Below are positions 26,183-36,622 of a DNA stretch of 64,000 bases, in pieces (the stretch's first letter is position 1; each line of letters starts with the position of its first letter). Made by a program: the position numbers and the translations under genes. Below the pieces are notes generated by a model that was given only the letters and a program-made list of their open reading frames with translations, ran no database searches and was not told the DNA's origin. The stretch is taken from positions 1-64,000 of the forward strand of contig DIUI01000095.1 of the NCBI GenBank assembly GCA_002428215.1, given 5' to 3'. The DNA is from Prolixibacteraceae bacterium UBA6162. GTDB lineage: Bacteria > Bacteroidota > Bacteroidia > Bacteroidales > Prolixibacteraceae.

Positions 26183-28738
26183 TTATCCGCATTTAGAAGA
26201 TCCGCAGGAAACGCAAGTAAGACAACCTTCCTGATAAACAACTTCGTTGGAGCCACAATCACCGCACTTGGCATCGTCGGCGATGGTGCCGTTTGGTACA
26301 TATTTTTTAAGTGCCCTGGCAACTCCGGCCTTCCACGAGTTGATGGTTTCGTTGTCGAGCTGAAGGCTGGTTACCAATTCAACTACTTTTTGTATGGGCA
26401 TTCCGTGTCTGAGCGTACCCGAAATGAGTTTGGCATAATTCCAATATACCGGATTAAATTTGTAGGATAGGCCTTCTATGGTGGTTTTGTACCCTCTCTT
26501 GTTGGTATATTGAAAATCGTACCTTGAATTTTCTTCGTCTTCGTAGTTCTTAATAATGTAACCCTTTGTAACCGAACGTGGAAGCAGGATTCCGTCTTCA
26601 TCGTCGCTTAGACCGGTAAAAATCTCGTAGGGTAAACCGTCGATCAAACCAATGAAAGCGACCCATTTGTCGCGGTTGTTTTGGAATCGAACCACATCGG
26701 CCTCAAGTATTTCGGGGCGTTTTGAAGGGAAGAAAGTATTTTTCTTTTTGTCCTCTTTTTTATCTGAAATCAAAACACCTGATCTTGATCCGTCGCGATA
26801 TACGGTAACTCCTTTGCAGCCACTCTTCCAGGCCTCGAAGTACAGTTTGTCAACCAGTTCTTCGGTTGCAGTGGAAGGCAGATTTATGGTTACACTGATG
26901 GAGTGGTCGACCCATTTCTGAATTCTGCCCTGCATGTGTACCTTGGCTACCCAATCGACATCGTTCGAAGTTGCCATATAATAGGGCGATCGCCTCACAA
27001 GGTCTTCAACCTCTTCTTCGGTAAAGTTTTTACTGCTATCGATGCCATTTACCTCCATCCATGTTTTAAACTTGTGATGGAAAACGGCGTATTCTTCCCA
27101 AGAATCCCCAACCTCGTCGGTAAAATCTATACGTACGTCCTTATCATTGGGATTGACCTTGCGTCGGCGACGGTATACAGGCATGAACACGGGTTCAATT
27201 CCAGAGGTGGTCTGGGTCATCAGACTGGTAGTGCCGGTTGGTGCAATGGTAAGCAGGGCTATGTTGCGTCTGCCGTGTTGAGCCATTTCGGCGTATAATT
27301 CAGGATCGGCTTCCTTAATTCTATTGATGAGCGGATTGTTTTTTTCTCTGGCGGTGTCGTAAATTGCGAAGGCGCCCCTTTCTTTTGCAAGGTTTACCGA
27401 CGAGCGATAGGCTTCGAGTGCTACGGTTTTGTGTATCTCAACAGAAAAGTCGGTTGCCTCGTCGCTGCCATATCTGAGTCCCAGGGCTGCCAGCATGTCG
27501 CCCTCGGCAGTAATACCAATACCTGTTCTTCGTCCCTCCTGAGCCTTTTTACGAATGTTTTGCCAGAGATTTTTCTCTACCATTTTTATCTCTTCGGCTT
27601 CGGGATCCTTGTCTATTTTTTCGATTATGGCATCAATCTTTTCCAGTTCAAGATCTATGATACTATCCATAATCCGCTGAGCAACATGAACATGTTTTTT
27701 GAAGAGTTCGAAGTTGAAGTGCGGTTTAGCCGAAAATGGATTGTCGACGTATGAGTAGAGATTTAACGCGAGCAACCGGCAGCTGTCGTATGGGCAAAGA
27801 GGAATTTCGCCACACGGGTTAGTAGATACGGTGCGATATCCCAGGTCGGCATAGCAGTCGGGAATCGACTCCCTCAGAATGGTATCCCAGAAAAGGATTC
27901 CAGGCTCAGCCGATTTCCAGGCATTGTGGACTATTTTACTCCAAAGCTGAGAGGCATCGATGTCTTTCTGATAAGATGGAGTTTTGGCGTCGACAGGATA
28001 TTGCTGAGTATAGGGGACCTGTTTTTCAATCGACTGCATGAAGTCATCGTGAATTTTAACCGAAACATTTGCGCCGGTAACCTTTCCTTGCTCAAGTTTG
28101 GCATCGATGAATTTTTCAGCATCTGGATGTTTTATAGATACCGAGAGCATAAGTGCTCCTCTTCGGCCGTCTTGAGCCACTTCGCGGGTGGAATTGGAGT
28201 AGCGCTCCATAAATGGCACAATCCCTGTGGAGGTAAGTGCCGAATTGAGCACCTGCGAACCTTTTGGGCGAATATGGGAAAGATCGTGCCCAACGCCTCC
28301 GCGGCGTTTCATCAGCTGAACCTGTTCCTGATCAATCTTCATTATGCCACCGTATGAGTCGGCGTTACCATCGTTGCCAACTACAAAGCAGTTTGACAGC
28401 GAGGCAATCTGGTAGTTGTTGCCTATGCCGGTCATGGGACCTCCCTGTGGAACAATATACCTGAAATCCCGAAGCGTCTGAAAAATCTCCTCTTCTGAAA
28501 GAGGGTTGGGGTATTTTGACTCAATACGGGCAATCTCTTTGGCCAGCCTCCGATGCATGTCGTCTGGCGTGAGCTCGAAAATATTGCCAAAGGAGTCCTT
28601 TAGCGCATATTTATTTACCCATACACGGGCGGCCAGATCATCGCCCTTAAAATACTTCAGCGATGCTTGTACGGCCTCCTCCTGCGTATATGTCTTTAAA
28701 ACTGCCGGAGCATCAATTGATACTACTTTCGTTGTCAT
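26183..28738 (-). CDS. nrdJ: B12-dependent (class II) ribonucleoside-diphosphate reductase
   Basis: 851 residues, cytoplasmic, making deoxyribonucleotides with adenosylcobalamin instead of a metal-tyrosyl radical. Visible marks are a Cys in IASLSNCFVVG, the loop STNPCGEIPLCPYDSCRLL near 348, MKRRGGVGHDLSHIRPKGS, and IAPTGTTSLMTQTTSGIEP. The C-terminus ends in CGDCGSN...CLTCVSCGSSKCG, a Cys-rich tail that in the family carries electrons or zinc. It allows oxygen-independent DNA synthesis. Single-gene unit with its own terminator. Confidence 0.95.
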   Translation of the reverse strand: MTTKVVSIDAPAVLKTYTQEEAVQASLKYFKGDDLAARVWVNKYALKDSFGNIFELTPDDMHRRLAKEIARIESKYPNPLSEEEIFQTLRDFRYIVPQGGPMTGIGNNYQIASLSNCFVVGNDGNADSYGGIMKIDQEQVQLMKRRGGVGHDLSHIRPKGSQVLNSALTSTGIVPFMERYSNSTREVAQDGRRGALMLSVSIKHPDAEKFIDAKLEQGKVTGANVSVKIHDDFMQSIEKQVPYTQQYPVDAKTPSYQKDIDASQLWSKIVHNAWKSAEPGILFWDTILRESIPDCYADLGYRTVSTNPCGEIPLCPYDSCRLLALNLYSYVDNPFSAKPHFNFELFKKHVHVAQRIMDSIIDLELEKIDAIIEKIDKDPEAEEIKMVEKNLWQNIRKKAQEGRRTGIGITAEGDMLAALGLRYGSDEATDFSVEIHKTVALEAYRSSVNLAKERGAFAIYDTAREKNNPLINRIKEADPELYAEMAQHGRRNIALLTIAPTGTTSLMTQTTSGIEPVFMPVYRRRRKVNPNDKDVRIDFTDEVGDSWEEYAVFHHKFKTWMEVNGIDSSKNFTEEEVEDLVRRSPYYMATSNDVDWVAKVHMQGRIQKWVDHSISVTINLPSTATEELVDKLYFEAWKSGCKGVTVYRDGSRSGVLISDKKEDKKKNTFFPSKRPEILEADVVRFQNNRDKWVAFIGLIDGLPYEIFTGLSDDEDGILLPRSVTKGYIIKNYEDEENSRYDFQYTNKRGYKTTIEGLSYKFNPVYWNYAKLISGTLRHGMPIQKVVELVTSLQLDNETINSWKAGVARALKKYVPNGTIADDAKCGDCGSNEVVYQEGCLTCVSCGSSKCG

Positions 28739-29080
28739 TCCAATTCCTGTTTTGTGTGTGTGATTAAAGATGTTAATATCCTTATTACGATACAGTTTAT
28801 TCCAAAAAGTTTTGGACTGTTAGGTATGTAAATTTACGTATGCAAGATAGGTCAGTCTGCACAATTTCGGCATACTTTTTTAAACTTATCTCAGCAAAGT
28901 TATCAACTGTAAAATGTTAATAGATTGAAAAACAGAACTATGACAATTTTTAATGAGCGAAATGTTTACAAAAACGGGAAAGTTACCGTACAACAAAAAA
29001 ACCGAACTGCCAACTTGTTAGCCGATAATCTCAGGTATTTTTTCCACATTTTATCAAACAGAAAATTCGAAAAAATGGAT
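28739..29080. other. 342-base intergenic stretch upstream of nrdJ
   Basis: Holds the nrdJ leader and promoter (28895-28902) and the end of the waaA transcript. It is very AT-rich on the right. A plus-strand open frame that starts at about 28940 extends into waaA antisense and is not credible as a gene. No cobalamin riboswitch was recognised. Confidence 0.5.
28895..28902 (-). promoter_or_regulatory. -7 element for nrdJ
   Basis: The minus strand reads TAACTTTG, identical to the -7 box of the tRNA promoter. A start near 28888 would leave a 150-base leader. No matching -33 TTTG at the right distance. Confidence 0.4.
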
Positions 29081-30316
29081 TTATTGTACGATGATTTGAG
29101 AAAGAATCTTTTGAGTAGCTCCCCTGTTTTCTGTAACATAATCTTGAGCGATTCGGCTGAGACTATCAATTTCCGTTGGTTGATTCAGCAGGTGGCTGAG
29201 GGTTTGATTAAGATCGTAGGCGTTGGCAACAGAGAAGGCTGCTCCCTGTTTAATCAAATCTTTAGCTTCGCGGAATTTTCCGTAATTGGTGCCGAAAAGT
29301 ATTGGCATCCCATAGGCAGCTGCTTCAAGAATATTGTGGATGCCCGCCCCAAAGCCTCCACCGATGTATGCAATCCGACCATAGCGGTATAACGCCGAAA
29401 GCTTCCCAATGGAGTCAATAATTAATACCTGATAGTCTGAAGGATCGTCCTTTTCAGCAGCCGAGAGGGTGATGGCTCTGTTTTTTAACATATGCTGCAA
29501 CCTTTCAACATGTGCCTTGTCTACCTCGTGGGGAGCAATAATCCATTTTTCTTTGGCATGACCAAGAATATACTCTGTAATCAGCTCCTCGTCTTCTTTC
29601 CAGGTACTGCCTGCAATCAGAATCTTTTGTTGGCCTGCAAATTTATTAACAACTTCGATGGGTTTTGAACTTTCGGCAACAGCAGCTACCCGGTCGAAGC
29701 GGGTATCTCCTGCAATGGTTACATCTTCGAATCCTGCCGAATTAAGCAGAGTTGCTGAGATACTGTCCTGAACAAAAATGTGGTCAAAGCACGACAACAT
29801 TGATCTGAACCAACTGCCCCAGGGTTTTGAGGTAAAAAATGGTTGTTCTGGTCTGAAAATTCCAGAAATTAAATAGGCAGGAATTGACCGATGTTTAAGT
29901 GACGACAAAAAGTGATGCCAAAATTCATACTTGATAAAGAAGGCCAATTCAGGATTCAGGATATCTAAAAACTGTTTTGCATTTCTTTTTGTATCGGCTG
30001 GCAAATAGAGCACCACCGATGCGTGAGCATAGTTTTTTCGAATCTCATAGCCCGAGGGTGAATAAAATGTAATTGCAACCTTATGATTCGGATATTTCGC
30101 AATAAATTCCTCGATTACAGGCCTTCCTTGCTCAAATTCGCCCAGAGAGGCACAATGAAACCAAACGTATCGGGTCCCCGGAACAATCTGCTCTGTTAGT
30201 TTCTTCTGCCATCCTCGTCGGCCGCTTGTAAAAGACTTTGCCTTTTTATTGAATGGCGAAATTAACCAGGCTGTAAAATGGTATAAACCGATTGCCAGAT
30301 TGTAAAGAGTGGTCAT
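29081..30316 (-). CDS. waaA: 3-deoxy-D-manno-octulosonic acid (KDO) transferase
   Basis: 411 residues, membrane-associated glycosyltransferase that adds KDO to lipid A precursors. An N-terminal membrane helix is followed by VWFHCASLGEFEQGRPVIEE (catalytic Glu region) and a C-terminal nucleotide-sugar site with YIGGGFGAGIHNILEAAAYG. Family length is about 420. This shows an outer membrane with lipid A. It precedes no obvious lipid A partner here, and follows the lycopene cyclase-like gene after 54 bases on the same strand. Confidence 0.94.
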   Translation of the reverse strand: MTTLYNLAIGLYHFTAWLISPFNKKAKSFTSGRRGWQKKLTEQIVPGTRYVWFHCASLGEFEQGRPVIEEFIAKYPNHKVAITFYSPSGYEIRKNYAHASVVLYLPADTKRNAKQFLDILNPELAFFIKYEFWHHFLSSLKHRSIPAYLISGIFRPEQPFFTSKPWGSWFRSMLSCFDHIFVQDSISATLLNSAGFEDVTIAGDTRFDRVAAVAESSKPIEVVNKFAGQQKILIAGSTWKEDEELITEYILGHAKEKWIIAPHEVDKAHVERLQHMLKNRAITLSAAEKDDPSDYQVLIIDSIGKLSALYRYGRIAYIGGGFGAGIHNILEAAAYGMPILFGTNYGKFREAKDLIKQGAAFSVANAYDLNQTLSHLLNQPTEIDSLSRIAQDYVTENRGATQKILSQIIVQ

Positions 30317-30370
30317 TCAGTTTGCTTTTGCCACAAAATAACGAAGAAATACGGTCTTGCCGTTTGCCGG

Positions 30371-31060
30371 TTAATAATATTTTTTTTCGGTCAGATATTC
30401 ATATCCGCTCACCACCATTAGAAAGAGCAACAAAAAGTAGCCCGAATCTTCTATCGGTATTGTATAAAGTCTGATGCCCATGTTGTGCAGGGAGTTGTAC
30501 TCAACCACCGGCAGACCGGTAAGAATGCCGTTTACTGCAACAAATGGAATTAACCCAATCAGCCAGGCAAGGTAAAAGTGGGTATAGAATTTTTGGAACC
30601 ACCCTATCAAATGGGTTGCAACTAGGAAGATGAAAAGCAACAGAAAGTTGATGGATGTGTATAGTTTGTTGGTATGAAGTGCAAAAAGCAAACCAGAAAC
30701 CAGAATCATCAGGTAGGTAAAATAGATGAATATTTTGCTTTGGTTGAATTTGGCGAGTTTAACTTTTATTACATCATAAATGAAAACACAACTGAAAGGC
30801 ACTGCAATAAAGAAGAGCCACTCTTCGAGTGGCAGGTTAACGATATTCACTCCTATAAGATAGTCGGGATTAAAGCTCCAAATCCCGATGCTTGTAAACC
30901 AAACATCCCAGACAATGAAAAATAGCCCGGTGGCAGCTATCGCCGGAAACAGGTATTTCCAGCGCGATGCATACCTAACCTCATTCTCAAAACTTAGCAA
31001 AAGTGGCACCAAAACCGTTCCAACCATCAGCAACAGATAGGTAAAATTCTTTAATTCCAT
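30371..31060 (-). CDS. Lycopene cyclase-domain membrane protein (two-domain type)
   Basis: 229 residues, about seven TM segments. Two copies of the heterodimeric lycopene cyclase (CrtYc/CrtYd) core are seen: NIVNLPLEEWLFFIAVPFSC near 77 and GIRLYTIPIEDSGYFLLLFL near 197, each with the Pro-x-Glu core (LPLEE, IPIED). These proteins cyclise the ends of lycopene to beta-rings. No phytoene synthase or desaturase is in the window. Likely cotranscribed with waaA, although the reason is unclear. Confidence 0.82.
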   Translation of the reverse strand: MELKNFTYLLLMVGTVLVPLLLSFENEVRYASRWKYLFPAIAATGLFFIVWDVWFTSIGIWSFNPDYLIGVNIVNLPLEEWLFFIAVPFSCVFIYDVIKVKLAKFNQSKIFIYFTYLMILVSGLLFALHTNKLYTSINFLLLFIFLVATHLIGWFQKFYTHFYLAWLIGLIPFVAVNGILTGLPVVEYNSLHNMGIRLYTIPIEDSGYFLLLFLMVVSGYEYLTEKKYY

Positions 31061-31230
31061 ATTTAAAAGTTTTTCTACCTATTTAAACAGATAAGTCGGC
31101 AAAAAGATTTTGCAGCCATCCCGCTATTACAAATGTTTGCCGGGGTGTTAAATAACAGATGTCATTTCGTAACCCCAAAGGCCACTTTTTCGAATATTTA
31201 AGCAAATCCTCACCTCAAAAATCAGACGCC

Positions 31231-32340
31231 ATGCAAGAGAGACTGTTAACCATCGCTGTTCTGCCCTTTGTAAAGGGGCAAATACTGAAGGGCCTTTTCG
31301 AAAAGGAAGGTATTGAATGTATCCTCGAAGATATAAATTTGCTTGAAGGAACTTCTTCCCTTGCAGTTCGGGTTCAAATAATGGAAGAGGATCTAGAGAA
31401 GGCTTTTCCTGTGTTGGAGGATTATCTGGGCAGACCGGGAGAGAAGCTGAGCCAGGAACCCTTAAGCGAGAAGCAGGTCTTGATTCCGGTCGATTTTTCC
31501 GACTATTCACTTCAGGCTGCCAAGATTGCATTTGACATTGCTGCTAAGCTGGAGGCAAAAGTTGTGCTATTCCACGTATACCCCAACCCAATAGTCTACT
31601 CAGTTCCTTTCAGCGATGTGTATGCATTCGACTCCGGACTCACTCTGCATCTCGAAACTGCAGAAAAGAATGCACAGGCGAATATGGAGCAGTTTCTCAA
31701 AAAGCTGATTCAACATTTTGGTCGTGATGTGTGGAATAAACTCGAAACAGAATACATTATAAAGGCCGGTGATGCCCGCGACGATATACTTTCGTATGCC
31801 CATAAAAACAGGGTAATGCTCATTGTTATGGGTACACAGGGTAAGGCCGGCAGTGAGTTTGACATTATTGGAAGTGTTACCGCAGAGATTATTTCATCTG
31901 CTCGTTTGCCGGTTCTGGCCATTCCTCCCGGTACCCCTGCCGACATCGCCAAAAATTTCAAAAAGATTTTGTACGCTACCAATTTCGATGAAAAAGATTT
32001 TGCTGCCATCGATAAATTGATGCGCATTGTTGCTCCATACAGTGTGTCGATCTCGTGCCTGCATGTAAGTAAGCATGAGGAGCCAGTTTGGGATATTGCG
32101 CGACTGGAGGGGATGAAAGATATTCTAAAAAACAAATACAAAAGCCATGGCTTTGATTGTCAGTTGATTAATGGTGATGATATTCTGGCGGAACTTGAAA
32201 AATACATTGCTGCTAACCAGATTGATGTTCTTGCACTCACCACGCACAAACGCAGTATGTTTTCAAGAATTTTTAATCCAAGCATCGCCCGTCGGATGGC
32301 CTTTCATACCAATGTGCCGCTGCTTGTTTTTCATGCCTGA
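31231..32340 (+). CDS. Universal stress protein with two Usp domains and an N-terminal DUF2007-like domain
   Basis: 369 residues from the ATG at 31231; the frame is open to 31159 but the extension has no family character. Residues about 1-80 resemble the small DUF2007 signal-transduction domain. Two Usp domains follow, the first with the nucleotide-binding MGTQGKAGSEFDIIGSVTAE. The second (starting near ILYATNFDEKDFAAIDKL) is weaker in the glycine motif. Cytoplasmic; Usp proteins respond to starvation or oxygen limitation. The combination with DUF2007 is common in Bacteroidota to my knowledge, but the role is not defined. Confidence 0.85.
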   Translation: MQERLLTIAVLPFVKGQILKGLFEKEGIECILEDINLLEGTSSLAVRVQIMEEDLEKAFPVLEDYLGRPGEKLSQEPLSEKQVLIPVDFSDYSLQAAKIAFDIAAKLEAKVVLFHVYPNPIVYSVPFSDVYAFDSGLTLHLETAEKNAQANMEQFLKKLIQHFGRDVWNKLETEYIIKAGDARDDILSYAHKNRVMLIVMGTQGKAGSEFDIIGSVTAEIISSARLPVLAIPPGTPADIAKNFKKILYATNFDEKDFAAIDKLMRIVAPYSVSISCLHVSKHEEPVWDIARLEGMKDILKNKYKSHGFDCQLINGDDILAELEKYIAANQIDVLALTTHKRSMFSRIFNPSIARRMAFHTNVPLLVFHA

Positions 32341-32495
32341 AGCACCCAACTGCCGGAAAGTTAAACTGCTCCACAAGTGCTGGTTCGCTGCGTGCTTGTT
32401 TAAGATGTGATATCTGTGAATTGCTACATTTCAACTTCCAATCAGGAATTGGCTATTGCGGCTAAGATTCCATTTTTTGCTTTATGGATAGAAGA

Positions 32496-33518
32496 TTAGG
32501 GGTGATCTTCCAAAAATCGCTGTGCTGTTGCTTCAATGACATCACTTAAATCACTGTATTCAAAACTGGTAAGTCTGCTGATTTTACTGCCGTCAAATTC
32601 TGTGATTGTATGGGCACTTTGGGCTGTTTCGCGGGTAACTATGGGTGCTTTTCCGGTAAGCAAGGCTATAGCACCGGCAGTGCGCCAAGCCAGCGAAAGC
32701 ATAAGGGGGGATGCATATATTTTGGGTTCAGGCCTGTTGAGCGCAGAAGCTACCTTTCTGAAAAACTCACGATAGCTGATATTTTCGGCACTCAAGATGA
32801 AGCGTTGATTTTTTGTGGTTTCGAAATATGTTGGCGACATGAGCATTAACATGGCCCTTGTTAAATCACGAACACTGACGTACCCGGTTGTGCCTCCGGT
32901 ATAAAAATTAAGGCCCCGGTTCACTACACCAAAAAAAGCGGTACTTCCGGTTTGCCAGTTGCCAGGTCCGATAATGATGGAGGGATTTACTACAACGGAT
33001 TCAATTCCCTCCTCAACACCCCTCCAAATCTCCATCTCGGAGAAGAATTTACTTTCGGAGTAGCTCGATATCTGCCTGCCTGGAATCCAATTGGTTTCTT
33101 CGGTGACCTGTTCACCGTTTTTGGTCTTACCCAAAGCTGCGACCGAACTAACATGGCACATTTTGCGCACACCCTTGATGAGGGCCGCATTCACCAGATT
33201 AGAGGTGCCTTCGACATTGTTGGTGAGCATTGCTGCGCGGTCGGCAGTCCTGAAGGATACCATAGCGGCCGAATGGTATATGGTATCAACCCCCGTAAGC
33301 AGCTCTTCAAGGCCGTATATGTCGAGGAGGTCTCCATCGACCCATTCTATCTGGTTAAACAAAACCTCTGCATCCGGAGTATACCATCTGAAGGTTTTCA
33401 GAACCTGTTGTATATTGGAGAGGGGACGCTTGAGTGCACGCACCTGCTCGCCCTGCTGCAGCAAGTCGAGCAGCAAATGACTGCCTACAAGGCCCGTAGC
33501 ACCAGTTACAAAGATCAT
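32496..33518 (-). CDS. NAD-dependent epimerase/dehydratase (extended SDR)
   Basis: 340 residues with the Rossmann motif GATGLVGSHL and the catalytic YSESK (YXXXK) near 155. Extended SDR enzymes work on nucleotide sugars, steroids or dihydroflavonol-like substrates; substrate cannot be set from sequence. The ATG follows the TAG stop of metG with no spacer, so the two genes are translationally linked. There is no obvious functional link to Met-tRNA synthesis. Confidence 0.88.
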   Translation of the reverse strand: MIFVTGATGLVGSHLLLDLLQQGEQVRALKRPLSNIQQVLKTFRWYTPDAEVLFNQIEWVDGDLLDIYGLEELLTGVDTIYHSAAMVSFRTADRAAMLTNNVEGTSNLVNAALIKGVRKMCHVSSVAALGKTKNGEQVTEETNWIPGRQISSYSESKFFSEMEIWRGVEEGIESVVVNPSIIIGPGNWQTGSTAFFGVVNRGLNFYTGGTTGYVSVRDLTRAMLMLMSPTYFETTKNQRFILSAENISYREFFRKVASALNRPEPKIYASPLMLSLAWRTAGAIALLTGKAPIVTRETAQSAHTITEFDGSKISRLTSFEYSDLSDVIEATAQRFLEDHP

Positions 33519-35552
33519 CTATTTTACCTCCGATCCATTTTCCACTCTGGCCTCCGGTGAGACCAATACCAGCTTGCCGTTTTGATCCTGGGCGCACAAA
33601 ATCATTCCCTGCGACTCAATACCCTTTAGAGGTTTAGGTTCGAGATTGACCAATATCGATATCTGTTTTCCAACCATCTCTTCCGGTGTGTAATATTCAG
33701 CTATTCCCGATACCACTGTACGCTGGTCAATACCTGTATCTATTTTCAATTTGAGCAGTTTATTGGTTTTTGGTACCCGCTCAGCTTCCAGTACGGTTCC
33801 AGTACGAATATCCATGGCAGCAAACTGGTCGAAAACTATATTGGGTTTTTGGGTCACTGCCGGCTTGGCTGATTGTTCGTTTTCCTTGCGGGTATTGAGG
33901 AGCTTGTCTACCTGAAACTGGATGGTCGAATCTTCAATTTTTTCGAACAGGAGATGCGATGGATTGAGCAAATGCCCTTCTGCCATGAGCTCTGTGTTTC
34001 CTAACTCCAGCCAGTTTAGTTTCTCCAGATTAAGGAATTGCCGCAATTTATCCATGCTTTTGGGCAGAAAAGGTTGCAGCGCAATGGTAAGGTTGGCAGA
34101 GATCTGAAGGCAAATGTTGAGTATGGTTTTAACGCGCTCCTGATCGGTTTTGATAACCTGCCAGGGTTCTTCGTCTGCCAGATACTTATTGCCAAGCCGT
34201 GCCAGGTCCATGGCATTCTTTTGAGCTTCACGGAATCTGAAACTATCGAGGCTCTTTTCAATTTCGCTCTTAATTCTGGAGATGCTATTGAGGGTCTCCT
34301 GGTCACCTGCTGTAAGGTGCTGTTTTGCGGGCACTACACCCTTAAAGTATTTTCCGGTGAGGACCAATGCCCTGTTGATGAAATTTCCCAGAATAGCTAC
34401 CAGCTCATTATTGTTTCTGGCCTGAAAGTCTTTCCACGTAAAATCGTTGTCTTTGGTTTCAGGGGCATTAGCGGTAAGTACATATTTCAATACATCCTCT
34501 TTTCCGGGGAATTCATCGAGGTATTCATGCAGCCAGACGGCCCAGTTACGTGAGGTAGAAATTTTGTCGCCCTCGAGATTAAGAAATTCGTTGGCCGGCA
34601 CATTCTCGGGCAGAATATAGCTGCCCTCTGCCTTAAGCATGGCAGGGAAGATGATACAATGAAATACAATGTTGTCTTTCCCAATGAAGTGAAGCAATCT
34701 TGTTTCAGGATCTTTCCAGTATTTCTCCCAATCCGGGGTGTGCTCGCGGGTTGCAGAAATGTAGCCTATGGGAGCATCAAACCATACATACAATACCTTG
34801 CCGGTTGCATTGTCGAGCGGTACCGGAACACCCCAGTCTAAATCACGGGTTACAGCACGTGGCAAAAGGCCACTGTCAATCCATGATTTACATTGTCCGT
34901 ATACATTTGATTTCCACTCCTGATGACCTTCAAGGATCCATTCCCTCAGCCACGATTCATATTGGTTGAGGGGCAAATACCAGTGGAGGGTTTCCTTTAA
35001 GACCGGCACATTGCCGCTGAGCATTGAGCGGGGATTGATGAGTTCAGTGGGACTTAGTGATGTGCCGCATCGCTCGCACTGATCACCGTAGGCATTGTCG
35101 AAACTACATTTCGGACAAGTTCCTACAATGTATCGGTCGGCCAAAAACTGCTGATTTGCCTCGTCGAAATATTGTGCTGAGGCTTGTTCAACAAATTTGC
35201 CATCGTCGTATAGTTTCCTGAAAAATCCTGAAGCGGTTTCGTAATGTAGCTTCGAACTGGTGCGGGAATATATGTCGAAAGAAATTCCAAACCGCTCGAA
35301 GGAGTCTTTAATAATGGCATGGTATTTATCCACCACATCCTGAGGGGATATACCCTCCTTTTTGGCTTTCAATGTAATGGGAACCCCATGTTCGTCCGAT
35401 CCTCCTACAAAAAGCACCTCTTTCCCCTGTAAGCGGAGATATCGTGCATAGATGTCGGCCGGTACATAGACTCCGGCCAGATGTCCGATGTGTACCGGTC
35501 CGTTTGCATAGGGCAGCGCGGAAGTAATTAGGGTTCTCTTGAATGGGTCCAT
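33519..35552 (-). CDS. metG: Methionyl-tRNA synthetase
   Basis: 677 residues. The HIGH motif is in [10 protein letters not shown] near 20, the KMSKS loop is present as DKISTSRNW near 330, and zinc-binding Cys are in GTCPKCSF...GDQCERCGT. The C-terminal about 110 residues form the EMAP-like tRNA-binding domain ([20 protein letters not shown]). It charges tRNA-Met and the initiator tRNA found at 9373. Full length for a bacterial dimeric MetRS. Its stop is adjacent to the SDR start. Confidence 0.96.
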   Translation of the reverse strand: MDPFKRTLITSALPYANGPVHIGHLAGVYVPADIYARYLRLQGKEVLFVGGSDEHGVPITLKAKKEGISPQDVVDKYHAIIKDSFERFGISFDIYSRTSSKLHYETASGFFRKLYDDGKFVEQASAQYFDEANQQFLADRYIVGTCPKCSFDNAYGDQCERCGTSLSPTELINPRSMLSGNVPVLKETLHWYLPLNQYESWLREWILEGHQEWKSNVYGQCKSWIDSGLLPRAVTRDLDWGVPVPLDNATGKVLYVWFDAPIGYISATREHTPDWEKYWKDPETRLLHFIGKDNIVFHCIIFPAMLKAEGSYILPENVPANEFLNLEGDKISTSRNWAVWLHEYLDEFPGKEDVLKYVLTANAPETKDNDFTWKDFQARNNNELVAILGNFINRALVLTGKYFKGVVPAKQHLTAGDQETLNSISRIKSEIEKSLDSFRFREAQKNAMDLARLGNKYLADEEPWQVIKTDQERVKTILNICLQISANLTIALQPFLPKSMDKLRQFLNLEKLNWLELGNTELMAEGHLLNPSHLLFEKIEDSTIQFQVDKLLNTRKENEQSAKPAVTQKPNIVFDQFAAMDIRTGTVLEAERVPKTNKLLKLKIDTGIDQRTVVSGIAEYYTPEEMVGKQISILVNLEPKPLKGIESQGMILCAQDQNGKLVLVSPEARVENGSEVK

Positions 35553-35704
35553 GCTGAAATTTTTGGATTGGCAGAAATTTTATCAGGCCTGCAAAGATAA
35601 GGTATCGACAGCTCTTTCTTGTTGCCAAAGGCCTAAAATTGCATCTAATTTAGCATCAGTAACAATAATTTCGCAACCGATTTATTAATTTCACCACAAA
35701 AAGC

Positions 35705-36610
35705 ATGCACCAGCTCCCATACCCTCAAAAAGGCGATACCATTGCAGTAGTAACTCCTGCAGGCAATGTGCGTAAAGAAGAGGTATTGCCGGCAATAAAT
35801 TGGCTCGAAGATTTGGGCTACAAAATTTTACCCGGGAGAAATCTTTACGACCGCTGGCATCAGTTTGGGGGCACCGATGCCGATAGAGCTGCCGATCTGC
35901 AGGCAGCACTCGACAACAGGGATATTTCTGCCATTTTTTTCACCAGAGGAGGTTATGGCACAGTGCGCCTGCTTGAATCGCTTCAGTGGGAAGCATTTTT
36001 GTCCTCCCCAAAATGGCTGATGGGCTTCAGCGATATAACCCTGCTGCATAACCTGTGCAATACCATGGGAGTGCCATCTATTCATTCGGTTATGTTGCGG
36101 GGAGCAATGCAAACAACCTCGGAACCCTCTGCCGGATTATCGGCTTTGGTTGACCTGTGGAATGGGAAACAACTAAAGTATACGATTGAGCCACAGCAGT
36201 TGAACCGCCCTGGAGTTGCTGAAGGAGTTCTGGTAGGTGGAAATCTGGCGCTCATTTACAGCATGCTGGGCACGCCCAATGATCTCGACACTCGGGGAAA
36301 AATTCTGTTTATCGAGGATGTCGGTGAATATCTATACAATATCGACCGAATGATGCACAGTCTTAGAATGGCTGGAAAACTGACTGATTTAAAAGGGCTG
36401 GTTGTTGGTCAGTTCAGCGCATTGAAAGACAATGACGATCCGTTTGGAATGGATTATTCCACCATCATCCGAAATGCTGTTTCGGGTACAAATTTTCCGG
36501 TAAGTTTTGGTATTCCTGCAGGACACGACTATCCGAATATGCCGCTCGTGTTTGGTCACCCCTGGAGACTTGAGGTAGGAAGTCAGCAAACCCAACTTGC
36601 AAAGCTATAG
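35705..36610 (+). CDS. LD-carboxypeptidase (S66 family)
   Basis: 301 residues, removing the terminal D-Ala from tetrapeptides in murein recycling. Catalytic Ser109 lies in LMGFSDITLLHN; the partner Glu and His regions are FIEDVGEYLYNIDRMMHSL and PAGHDYPNMPL. No signal peptide, as for cytoplasmic LdcA. It begins a plus-strand group with yraN (12 bases on), yjbR-like and an S4 protein. Confidence 0.92.
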   Translation: MHQLPYPQKGDTIAVVTPAGNVRKEEVLPAINWLEDLGYKILPGRNLYDRWHQFGGTDADRAADLQAALDNRDISAIFFTRGGYGTVRLLESLQWEAFLSSPKWLMGFSDITLLHNLCNTMGVPSIHSVMLRGAMQTTSEPSAGLSALVDLWNGKQLKYTIEPQQLNRPGVAEGVLVGGNLALIYSMLGTPNDLDTRGKILFIEDVGEYLYNIDRMMHSLRMAGKLTDLKGLVVGQFSALKDNDDPFGMDYSTIIRNAVSGTNFPVSFGIPAGHDYPNMPLVFGHPWRLEVGSQQTQLAKL

Positions 36611-36622
36611 AATTCTGAAAAG

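Noticed and set aside
28739..28910. Cobalamin riboswitch before nrdJ
   Set aside because: Looked for because NrdJ needs B12; no B12-box-like sequence or the expected structure was recognised by eye.
28925..29392. Plus-strand ORF starting in the nrdJ-waaA gap
   Set aside because: About two thirds lies antisense to waaA, and the first part is AT-rich without ribosome-binding site or known motif. It remains faintly possible as a short gene but I cannot support it.
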